Of a DNA stretch of 64,000 nucleotides, positions 22,753 through 35,000 are shown in pieces (positions within the stretch are counted from its first letter, which is position 1; the number at the start of each line of letters is the position of its first letter). A program made the translations under genes and the position numbers. The notes under the pieces were generated by a model that worked only from the letters and a program-made list of their open reading frames with translations, was not told the DNA's origin and did no database searches. Location: positions 181,077-245,076 of the forward strand of contig NW_019091692.1 in assembly GCF_001949145.1 (NCBI RefSeq), read 5' to 3'. The stretch comes from Acanthaster planci (lineage: Eukaryota > Echinodermata > Asteroidea > Valvatida > Acanthasteridae).

Positions 22753-23043
22753 TTATTTCCTGTCGTCCAGCGTCTTGATGTACTCGATGGCTGCACAGAA
22801 CTGCATCCACCAGTACTGCTCCTCCCCGTCCCCGTTCTCCCTGGACTGCTCCCCTTCAAAGTAGAAGCTGTTGACATACTGGACAGTGGACAGGAGACTA
22901 GGTGGGTTGGCCTTGATCAGGACATACATGAGCACTGGCGAGAAATCGTCGGCGCCGACGGCCGAGTTTTCATTGGCTAGGCTGAGGAGGTTCATGATGA
23001 TCTTACAACAGCGGTAGATGCAGCCTAGCTTGTCTTTGGGTGT
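22753..23043 (-). CDS. GAPVD1: GAPVD1 coding exon 19 (1637-1732), VPS9 catalytic end and stop
   Basis: The acceptor is CGTTTCCAG; 97 codons to TAA. It holds IIMNLLSLANE, GADDFSPVLMYVLIKANPPS and STVQY, the catalytic core of VPS9 exchange factors (Asp 1668-1669, Tyr 1692), then WWMQFCAAIEYIKTLDDRK as the conserved C-terminus. An EGEQSRENGDGEE acidic insert between the core and WWMQF is longer than in vertebrates. Confidence 0.96.
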   Translation of the reverse strand, partial: TPKDKLGCIYRCCKIIMNLLSLANENSAVGADDFSPVLMYVLIKANPPSLLSTVQYVNSFYFEGEQSRENGDGEEQYWWMQFCAAIEYIKTLDDRK

Positions 23044-26000
23044 CTGGAAACGAGATCAGCAAACAGGAATCAGAAATTTGCAAACCCTACACAAAGCGAT
23101 AAGACCTAGCACAATGCACGTTTCTGATTGGTTGATGTACACTATACATACCCGGAATAGTTCATGGCCTATATTTGTCAACATGCACCATGCATTATGA
23201 AACTCCTAATCACACACTAAGGCTACACGCACTCCTAATTTCTTTAGAAGGTAACTTCTGTGATATTAAAACTAGAGTCATCCCACACCATCTCAAAATC
23301 TCTTTAATCAAAAGTCAATCACAACTCATTAATTCCCAAAGTAGGTCTCCAGAACGTTGAAAGATGCTCAAATGGACTGTAACTAAAGCATATCTTCCAA
23401 CTCCTTAGCATTCAAAATCCAAAACTGACTGGGTGCCAGACTTGTGATTTCAGTTGCGGCTGAAAGATACCTGCCTTTATTACCACTCACTGATTTCCAC
23501 TCTGCCTTTCAATTTGTACATGTAATGCACACTGACTCATTTTCACAGAACTGAAAAAAATGAGCACAAGATCTGCACTTGAGTAAAAAAAAATCATCTG
23601 TGCCTAAATCATGCTGTAAACTCCTTGAAAACCTGGGGTCGTCTGTAGAGTATCTCCTGAGCCTCATCAGCAGAGATAATGAAGATGCTGCCCTCTGAAG
23701 GTCAACAGTGATAGATATCTGCACGTGGAAACTATGCTACCTCACAATACAATTACTGTTTACTGGTTCGTGTTTACTGAATATGCACTGAAGCGTAATT
23801 GTGCGCACCTTGTAGACATTAATGTTGAGTATCTCAGCCTGGGCGGCAGGCCAGGGGGCCTCCCTCCCGTATTTCTCCGGGATTTGTAGGGCCTTGTGAT
23901 TGACAGTGATCACTCTGGACAGCCTGAAGATGTGAGCCTGCAGAACCCTTAAATATGAATAGCAATGAAAGAAAAAAATTTCACCGGGATAAAAATAACA
24001 GAACACAATCTTCAGTTTTAGTTAATCACTTTATTGATAACAGTTCTCTGAAAAAAAACCCACAGTAATAGGTTTACAAGTCCAAATTGATTTATAAACA
24101 CAATTAATGGACAGCTCCAGATGAACCAGAAAAGAATGTAAATTTTACACAAATCAAGCCATCCTGTAGATGAAATTAATTATCTCCTGGCCTTTGCTCT
24201 CCCACTAACAAATGTGACCCACTCTGTGAAAATGAGTCATAAGTCACCAGAGCCACTTTTTGAGTTTTCATTTGTATTGGAAAGAGCAAATTGAGTTTTT
24301 TGTTTTGATGTATCACTCAGTTTGGCATCCTGATGACAGTGGATACTCCATGGTGAAAAATGCCGTGGGATCCTACTGATTTGCACTGTGCAAAATTATT
24401 CTAAAGGACTTTTTACTCCAAAGTGGCTCTGGCAACTTAAGACTCATTTTCACAGAGTGGGTCACAAATGCAATCGTTTAGATTTGGAACTTAAAGATTA
24501 TACATTCATCTTTTTAGAAAATCTTGGATCCCTGTTTAAGAAACCCAAGTACATTACCTGCGTCACACTGCAAGGCGCAAAACACTAACGCTTTCACAAT
24601 CCAAAAACTGAGTTCACGCACAGCCCGCGCCATCCTTCAAAATGCTGCCGAGAGGTCTACAGACTCCACTGTCATTGGGCTCTGTCAGGCCATGTCTAGA
24701 ACAGGCTTCTAAGACCTATGGCAGTGTTTTCCGTCGTGCATTTCACTATGGGCAAAGACCTAGCCCTGGACGACGAGATGAGAGAATGCGGCTCTAGTCT
24801 GCCTACCTGTCCCTGGCAACGTCCGCCTCGTCGTTGGGGTAGACAGCCAGCTTGTAGATGCGGCTCATGATGGCCCGTTCTGTTGCTACCTCTGCATCGT
24901 TCATCTGTGCATCGCTGGCGGCTGATGCAATAGGAACATTCATATTCCAAATAAACCCTCTTGACATTAGATTTTGTGCATATTTAGGCCTCATTTTTCC
25001 ACGGCCCAATTTGATAATATGTTATCAAGATCAACACTATCATCGTTTATATCTGCATTCTGCTTCAATGAGCCAATTCGGTACACCAAAAAGGCAACAT
25101 CGCTGGAGAGCACCGCATGTGTGTGAGTCAGTGTGCAGCCACGTTTGGCAGGCAGACCTCCTGCAAGCGTACTGCTGCTCCTGAATGATCGCTGACGCTC
25201 TTCATTTGGGACATGCGCTAATGGAATACCAGATGGGCTCAATGTTCAACAGTTGTATGACATGAACTCTTCACATTATTGTGTAAATGCAAAACTCGGC
25301 CCTGTTCAAACTTCATGTGACTTTCAAGGCCAGGGGCCTTAAGATGGAAAATGTAAAAAAAAGATAAATAACTGCCATATCACATGAGCTTTGCCTTCTA
25401 CATGAAGTTGGACCTAACTCTGAAAAGTTCTCTCGCTTCCAAAATTCTCGATAAAAGACTCTTAGAAAATTCTTTAAAGTATTTTTTCTTCAAGGAGACT
25501 CATCTTGACATACCTTCCCAAATAGGATCTTGTATTATCCAGTTGTTGAGGGTCGTAAGGAAGAATTTCACAAGTTGGGTCTGCAGATAAATCAAGTCAG
25601 ATAAAAGCCATATTAATGAAGTACACTGTAAAGATACGCAAGAAGGCTAACCCTAACCCCACAAGGTCCTTCAAAATCCCCCAGGAGGTTTTTGGCAGGA
25701 TTTTCCAGACTTCAGGAAGGTAAAACCTATCCACCGTTATTCCTCTCAGCCCCTTAAAAGTTGAAGCACATGGAAAACCGGGTTTGGTTTCCTATCAAGG
25801 TTCACACAGAGATCAGCAGACCAACATCCAGGACTGACGTCCAGGACAGAATAGAACAATTTCCACAACATTTTGGAGAGAAAGGTTGCTGCGGTTAGGT
25901 ATCATGAGTTGGAAGCCTGCCCACAGTTACTACATTCATTTGCAAAAGTTTAGGACCACCAATACAAAATGCATTCACCTGACAAAAAACCAAACTTAAA

Positions 26001-29000
26001 CCAATCCATCATAGCAAGTTATGTTTATTTTCAATGTATAACCTTAGTATCTTGGTTTAACAGCTACATGTAACTACATTTCCAGGATTTGAAATGTTAA
26101 CAGTCTAATATTTCGTGCGCCCTCCTTTAGTTCTGATTACTTAGACTGGCTGTTTTTACCCATGCTGCCTTACAGACAAAATGTCACACAAGACCTGTCT
26201 TTGCAAAAAATTTCATTAAAATGGGTATATAGTACTACACTGATGCTATGCACCACTGTAAAAACATCATTCAGTAGGACAACAATAATCATTCAATAGG
26301 GCCAATATAATGCAGGCCCAGTGACAGAAATACCAGTAAAATTCCAGGTGGTCTTAAACTTTTATAAATGACTGCACTATAGACTGACAAGGATATAAGC
26401 CTGTAAATCATTGCATTATTCTGTTGTCACATCACAGACAGTCCATCAAAAATAGCCCTTGCATGATCCTGATTTCCATTCCTCTTTTCCTGTAACCCCA
26501 GGATTCCAAAACACCCCAATATCCCTGAATTTTGCATGATTATTCCATGATTTTCAGGCCGCTTTTTCAGGATTTTCCATGACAAAGGGAACCCAGCTTT
26601 ATCCATTGGTGGGTCCAAGAAAACCGAGGACACAGGAAGACTGAGGACCCAGGACAGACTGAGGACCTCATAGGACCAAAGACTCAAGATGGACTGAGGA
26701 CCACAAAGGGTTCCTGGCAAAAATTGCCCAGCGAGCTACAGATGACCAATTATGTCACACAATCAAAACAGGGTTCACTGACCTTCTCATCGGCAGCAGT
26801 GAGGGCCTTGAAGTCCTCAATAAATTTTAAAACACTCCTCTCTTGTCTCTCCAGGAAAAGACGCACCAGTACCATCGTAAAATACTTGTTGACCACTGCT
26901 TTGTCCCTGAACAAATGAAAAAGTGACATACACGGGCTAGAACTACCACAGTGCACGAGAAACCATCCTGGAGCTTTATTTTAATTGTGGGAGAGGCAGC
27001 ACCCAGATTAATATAACAAATTTATTCCTGCTGGAAAATATGAATAGCAAATCTGAATGGCCGCGACGACAATGGTCAGACAAGTGTTGTGGTATTGACT
27101 GACCAATCACAGTGGTATCGCGTCCATGCAGCTTGGGAAATACCGTCCAATTAATACATGATATACAAAATGGATACAGGACGCAACATGCCAATATCTG
27201 AGACAAACGAAACTCAATGTACGAAATTCCATGGGGGCTGTCTAAGGAGATACGTAAACTGATAATAGGTCGATTGTGGTAGGGGAGAAAAAAGCTGGTG
27301 GCCATGGTCAAACTTGAGATGACAACCCAATCCAACAGAGTAGGCATCTCAGAGGCACTGGGCGACACACCGAATTCCAATCAACCTACCTTTCCACTCT
27401 GTCTAGCAGTCGGTGAAGGTGAGCCCGTGAGGAGGCCAGCCCTTTGCGACTGCGTACCAGGTAGGCTATGTACGGTGCGCGGTTCTCATAGTCTTCCCTC
27501 AAGCAGGCAAGTAGCCTTCCACACCTGCTCAAACAGAAACAAAAACTAACAGTGTTTTATTCACAAAGCTACCATCAAAACTGGGCAGGTGAACAGCCTA
27601 CAATTTCAGAACTAACAATTTTCCTGATTAACTGATTGGTAAGCACTAAAATTACAGCCTACTAGCAGATCACATTTCAAGTTGTCTCCTACTCCAAACA
27701 TATTCCATAGAATGTATATGAAGAGTTCATTAGAGCACCTTTGGAAAGTTACCACCAAGTTTTTGGGGGGCACGGTTTATTCTGTCAAAGAAGCAAATTT
27801 TAATGTGAGCACTTCTGTAAATGGAGACATAGGGGAAATCAAAATAAGCTCTGCTCTGGATTAAAAAACTTCTTAGAAGTGATTGAAAGAAATCTATTAA
27901 AAGTAATATACTAACTTAATTTTGCCAATCTCAAACAAATTCAAGGATAGAAATATTACTCATTGAAAATATTATGGACATGCTTCAATTTTGTAAGGGA
28001 TAATACCGAAACTATGTACAAGTTATAGCACAATCATTGTTCTACAATGCCATTCCTCCAAACTAACTGATCTTTATAATTTTCTAATCCTAACCCCCTG
28101 GGGTATTTTCGCTAGGAATCCTGCCAGACGCATCAGTCTGCATCTTTAGTCAAAGTGGCTTGTCTTCCCAGTGCAACCAGATCCAACAGGCTGACCGAGG
28201 CCAAACGGCATTGGAGTCCGTGGTTACCAGCCACCACAATTTCCAACAGTCGCGATGTTCAATGGGACCGACTCTTATAGTCTCAACGTGGGAAGTTTTT
28301 GTGGGTGATTTGCCCGGTGCAACAAAGTGTATCTTATTTATATGTGTATACCTTCTGCACTACGCTGCATAAGGATGGCAGGGTTACGGTGAACACACAG
28401 CAAATTGCCAGTGAATCCTGGAAAAAAGTTAATGGAACATGAAGGAGTATTCACCCATCATTATCGAAGGCTTGAATGCATCTTAGAGTCTCTCTCAGCT
28501 GGGCCATCAAGGACCTGTCCTGGAGATTCATGGCCTCAGCCAGTTGCACCTTCAGGAAGGCCACCAGCTTGTTCTCCGGGTAGCCCCGGGAGATGCCCAG
28601 GGCCCGCTCCGAGGCGGCCCGTTCGGGCACGCGCAGGTTGGTCAGCCAGGGCAGGCTGTGGACATCGGCCGAACGCAGGACGATGCGCAGCTTGCGCTTG
28701 GCATCCAGGAAGGCATACGACTCCTCCAGGTTCTCCGGCTCCACGTCCGGTGGGTCCGACAGGCCACCACCCGAGTCGGGCTTGTCGCAGCTGCGGCTGC
28801 CGCTGGACTCAGTAGACGATTCCAAGTTGCTCAACTCTGCCCACAAAATACAAATTAAACTTTCACTCCCTTCCACAAATAACAATCAATGGCCAACAGT
28901 ATCAATAACTGCATGCAAATTTCAACAAATGCATCAATATATAGGTTCACATATAAAGCCATAATTATAAAACTTTTGACAGGTGCAAAAGGCAACAGCA

Positions 29001-32000
29001 GCTATCATGTGTAAAAATTCTGTCAAAGGTACTTTCAAATATTTCATTACTACGTTATTAGACAATGGACGACACTAAGAAGTTAATACAAGCTTGTTCC
29101 TTGTCAAGCTTTCAGGAATGAGATTGGGGGAAGATGACAAAGCCGGGAAACACCTAGCAGAGCGATTGTTGAAATAAAATAGCACAATTTGTCAGGGCAA
29201 TTAATGATAGCTATTATAGCTTTGATAGCTATTAAGCACAAAGTTCTATCCCGAAAGGCTATGTCAATCTTGCCCTTAGTTTTTTGGGCACAAATGAAAA
29301 AATTGCAAATATTAATAAATAACCACTCAGCGCTGGGTGCCCGGTACTGGAGACGTTGGCCGTATAAGCATGGCTGGATGCCCGACATTGGAACAAAAGA
29401 ACTGGGCCTTGTAAGAAAAGACTGAACTCGGAACAGAAGACCGAGCTGCTGGGACTTGCCAATCAAGAACGCTGGCATAATCCGTCATTGTTATAAAACA
29501 ATATAGCACTGTTTGCCGCATTCAGCGCCCGCGTATTATCAGTGGGGACAAAACCACTCCAGCACTCCAGTAATGAGAGACACAATACCACTGCACGCTA
29601 ATCTGGCCGCATTTGTAAAGACAACACAGCCATCTACCAACGCACTGGGCCAATTTCCAGAACAAAGGAAAGTACGTAATACTGCACAATGTGGGCTCTC
29701 TTTACTGGGCGGCAGGCCTGGCTGCAATACTTCGGTGTCAATGGAGGTTGCCTGTCAGATAAGAGTAGCCACTAGACAGTCATTTGTGTGGGTGTAAATG
29801 TCCAGTAAATGAAGTAATGAATTTTTTAACAATTTTGAAAAGAAAAATCATGAATAATCGCACAGCAATGCATCCCAACTGTGCAAACTCCACTTAGCAA
29901 GAAGTTGTTAATCCTAGAAAAATCTGCAGTGTTATGGTCCAAAATCAGGAAATCTGGAAGAATTCTGAGTGACCACATTAGTTTTTTTACACTTAGAAAA
30001 CTAATACCACTTCTCTGTGGGATAACCTTTCAGAAAACGATGCAGAAAGGCCCTTTTCCGGATGACCCAACTATCGTCCTACTCACCATGTCCTAGGTGG
30101 TCACTTTCCAGTAGCTCTGATGACTGTGACCGCTGCAGGCCACGGTACTTGTTCAGAATGTCTTCACTACTGGTTTCAGGAACCGAAGCAGCTTTCAGCC
30201 CGTCATCTGCATGAAATGGGTTCCAAAATAATGCCTCCGTCTTACTGCTTCTAATTGACCTCATGTGAACCCCCAATACAATAACTGTTTCAGTACATTT
30301 TTATGACAATTTCCTACAGACAATTTCAATTTAATCTACAAGATGTTCCATTGAATTCAATGTAACACTTCAAGAGATGAACAATTAGCACTGTACGAAT
30401 GAAATGTACAAGTGCACATGCAAAAACTAGCTTATCCAAGTTTCTATTCTTTGTGTTGCAACTCGTGTCTAACAGTTTTCAACCCAGCCAAACCCAACTC
30501 AACATAGCTCACAACTCACCACTGTACAAATCTTACAATGCTATTTCATACGTGCACGTACATTACTTCAAATATTTAATATACACTACTTTCAACATCT
30601 AAATCACAAGTGCCAGCACTTTTGCTGAGGTATTTTTGCCGTGACTTTTGGATTGCAAGCAACAGTATGACTGGTACAGATGCCAATAAATCTTTTGATC
30701 TTTGGACTTTGCAAGGAGCAGGTACGGCTGTGTGTTGCCGTGGTAATGTGGAATACAAGTCACTCGAGTTGGCAAACACAAAGTGACCACACATGAGACA
30801 TATTGTTAAAATACATGTGAGGTCTTGGTATCTGTTAATGTTGATGGATTTACATGTACTGTACCAATGAAACCAGCCTGTCCTAGTGAGAACAGAGCAT
30901 TACATACACACGGATTAGTGAAACAAAACGCTTAGTCCATTTGCAAATCATTACTTAGCAGGCTAAGGAAAGGCTGGCTTAATAATGCAGTGGGTTCAAG
31001 AATTAGCTAAGTACGGCCTGGAGAGACAGTTTGGGAACGAAGCCTGAGACAGAGCCGAAGTTGAGTATTGGAAAACGGCCCTTGGATTCATGTGGGTCCA
31101 GTGTTTTTACCTTTGAATGTGTGCTGCACCAGAGCCAGGTTTGGGATGATCTGAGCGACTTCCGAGTGTTTCTTCTCCTGTTCCCACTCGCGATCTTTCT
31201 CCCGGTCTTCTCGCTCTGCGACGGTTCCATGTTTCTTGCTTGGTTTCCGGGCCGCTGTGGAGCAAACAGTTGAAGCAATCAATCTCACAGTGTCCCAAGT
31301 AATATATCTTGCTCCCCCCTCCCAGTTGAAGTGCATCTTCGCAAGCACAGAAAAGAACAGACCAGAGGAAAGGTTTTCAACCAGCCTCTTGAGTACAACT
31401 GATACACTCGCAATGACCATGCATTCAAACGGAAATTGGTCATGCCCGACCTCCACCAGACATGAGTGAACCCGTGCCTGCAGGCCGTGAGTTTCATCCA
31501 AAGGACTGTCGTTACTGTGTAAAACCCACGCTCTCTCTTGTTCCAGCTCGGAGCAGATATCATAGACAGCTGTCATTCACTGACCCTATATTTTGGGTGG
31601 CCATGAGTCACTCTACGCAAATTATTACCGAAACAAATTGGGAACTCTTGACAATGTGGCTGAGGGTAGTTTTACCCAGATAAATACTGTGAAAGCGAGT
31701 TGTGTCAAAAATGTAGGCAAAAAATAAATACATGAGATAACTGAAGGTCTACCAAAAACTCACCTATTTTGTGTATTTGAATGACTTTCTTCTTCAGCCA
31801 GGATCTACTTTTGTCACTGTCACCAACATCCTGGAACAAAAAACCAAGATGGGTACGCTACGTCATAATTGAATAAGAACTGCATGGAACAGGGGCAGAA
31901 CATGAAACAACAGTTTCTCATTTACGTGTACATGTGAGTAGCAATCTTGTCATGGGCAACACGGTACTGTCACCATTTACATACCTGCATGTCTTTTTCT

Positions 32001-35000
32001 ATTGGGACTCGAATACAACCCTAAAAACCTTAATCTTCTGAGATGATATCAAATAGTAATAATGCGAGTACCATAGTAGAGCTGTGGATCCCAATGTGTT
32101 CATTCAATCTGATGATGCTCTACAGTACTACAAAATGGTACTGAAGTTGTGATAAGTTTATTTACAAATAATAGGAATAAAAACTGACATTTTCTAGACA
32201 ATTTGGAACTGTATAATTCTTCCTGGAGCAAAAAACAAGGACATGTATACAACTTTATTGGTTTGCCAGATGACGTGTAAACATGCAGGGATATCAGGTG
32301 TCATAACACAGAGGATGCTTAACCACTCCCTGCCGGGGATTCCGGATCTGGACACGTATGCTTTATATGCATGGCCGGGGTCTGCGACCTCAGACAAAGG
32401 GAACCAGGCCTTGTAACAAAAGACCGTACTCGAAACAAAAGACCAGGCTGCTCAAACACGTTCCAGCGCATTCTGTATGTACCATGTTATGTGTGTACTG
32501 CTCCCTATGAGCAAGTGATTCCTATCAAAAGTTTGTAAGCTTGCACAGGGGCTCAAACTAGTTCTTGGAGGTTGAGTCTGGAACCCTCAAATGGCCACGG
32601 GCCACAGCTAAGGCTGGGAATTTACGTTTAATTTGAAAAAACATTTCGAAAACTTTCCCATACCATTTAAACCTTTAAATGTACATGTTCTGGGAGCGAT
32701 CCAGAAAGGGGCCCGGGGGTTTTGCGCGGGAAACCTCGAGGCTTTTTGAGGTTCGGCTGCATGAATGGCTCTTGAATATACATGCATAATCTTTGAGCTG
32801 CAGGTCAACTTCACAGGCATGAATGGTCACAGGATGAAGCTTTCAGCGCAGAGAACAACAGAGCTACAGCAGACAATGACGGATGGTGGCTGCTATTAGG
32901 GATTATAAGATAAGGATTAAAGGTGTTTACTCATCTTGGGAAGGCAGGTATCTAATTACATATGGGATTACTAGGAGATTATTTTGAGGCTTAAATTACT
33001 CTTTTGTCCGTGTGTTGGGGTCATCTGCGTGGCGGTTAATCAAAAGTGTTCCTCTACTGAGGCTGCCCGATGAGCGCTGACCTGTGGATAATGAGCTCAT
33101 TATAGTACGATGAGAAAAACCTCGAGAAACCCAGTGGCCCCGCGAGGTTTACCGCGCAAAACCTCCGGGGCCCCTTCTGGATCGCTCCCTCGCACCCCAC
33201 CTGTACCACTGTGGCATTGAAAACTTTAAACACAACAAATTGTATACAATGTAAATAGTTGACACAAAGTTCCAGTGATGAATTCACGGCATTCCTTTGA
33301 TACGACCGAGCAGTAAAGTGTTCTGAAAATCAGATTCCATTTTACAGGCATCGTTTACAATAGAAATGAATGCCAGATTGCATCAATCCGAACGTCAGAC
33401 CCCTAAAAAGTGGCAGTTCCGTTTAAACGTTTGAGAAAGTCTGTGAACGGATTTGTAACTTTTTCATTTTAATGCATGAACATATAAACACCCCACCCTT
33501 AGCCACTAGCAGGCACTGACACAAACATGGCTGCAAAACACAGTCTCAGAGTTAGCAAAATTGACAAAACAGTAAAAAGGGGTCCCACAAATCTTGGAAA
33601 GATGACAATCAAGGACCTGCATTTGCAAAGTCAATCTTTGTGGACTGTGGTAATGGTATCCCGCTGCTGTAAAAAAAATTACTATTCCTGGCCGAAAACA
33701 ATATGACACGCAGGCTAAGTGTGACCTGAAGCAAATGCCATCAGCAAATGATTAACAAGATACATTAAAGGAGAATTTTAGCGACTGACAATTCAATTTG
33801 GACTTACTAGTTTAGCCTTGTTGTCATCAATCAGATAGGAGGCATCTGTACTGTTTGACCTCTGGAACAAAACATTGCTGCCTTGTTTCTGTTCCATCTC
33901 TGTGGATCCAGTCGGGCCCAAGCCAAAGCTGGAACCTGAGGAGGTGCTGGGGAAGCTCTGTACCCTGCCGGACTCGCGCTGCTCCAGCCCGCTCCAGTCG
34001 TCCGAGGCCTGGCCCCCTATCTGGGCGAGGAAGTCAGGGGGCTTGGCGGAGCTCTCCAGGGACACGTTGAGGAAGGAGGCACTGCTGCTGCTGGCCGTGC
34101 TGATGGAGCTTACCACACGATTGGACAGATGCTCGCTGGAGTCCGCCGACACCATGCCGCTGTCCGAGTCCAGTCCCGGCGTCCGGTAGGAGGCGTTCTG
34201 CTGCTGAGGCTGTAGGGCAAAAAGCGACTGGGAAGTGTGGCTGACAGGTGCCGCAGGGTCCAGGTTGCCAAATGGAGTCAAGACGTCTGGCTGGAACGGG
34301 TCAGGCTGGGTGGAGGGCACACTCGGCTCAAAGAAACCGTGGTTGACATGGGACAGACCGTCATGGACGAGATCAAAGGGATTGCTGCGCTGCTGTCTCC
34401 CCGGGGCACCAAAATCCTGGTTTAGCCCATGGAGTTCATTGTAGGATACATATCCGGCCTGTCTGGAGGAGATCTTCTGGGTGGAATTGCTCCTTTTCTT
34501 GGGCTTGGCCCCAAGGGGGATGTCTCCCTGTCGTCCAATCGACGGCGGAAGTGTGCTGGATGATCTTGCGCTCAGGGCGGCGAAAGGATCAAAATCCTGC
34601 AGGAGGTCCTCCTGGGCTTTGCTGTCCGGCTTGGCCGGTGCAGTTCCACTTGGCTCGGCACCGCTTCTCAGGGTGTAGTTATTCCTGATCCCCACGGGAT
34701 CAAACTGATCAAGGAAGCTCGAGAAGGGACGGTCCTCCTTGGAGAGCTTCCGCTGCCGGTCATCCACGAGCGGGGAGGAGCGCCTCAGCATGAACTCCTC
34801 CTGCGGCGGCAGTGGCTTTCTTGAAAATCCCTCTGGGTGGTCGTTGTTGGTCTGTGAGGAAGAGCTGCTTGATGGTCCCATGGGAGAAGACCCCTTCAGC
34901 ATGGATGGATCCTCCATAGGGTCAAAGTAGTGGGTGTTGGAATCTTCTGTGGCGTCTGAGCTCTGACAGAAAAAAAAAATTTATCTTGGGTAAATCTACC

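Noticed and set aside
26620-26715. GACTGAGGAC-type minisatellite
   Set aside because: Only a few irregular units; too short and degenerate to call.
28405-28964. Plus-strand Pro/Arg-rich open frames at 28.4-29.0 kb
   Set aside because: They are antisense to GAPVD1 coding exon 13 and have low-complexity composition typical of a shadow frame.
33855-34930. Plus-strand open frames opposite GAPVD1 exon 9
   Set aside because: Same reason: antisense of a long, compositionally biased exon.
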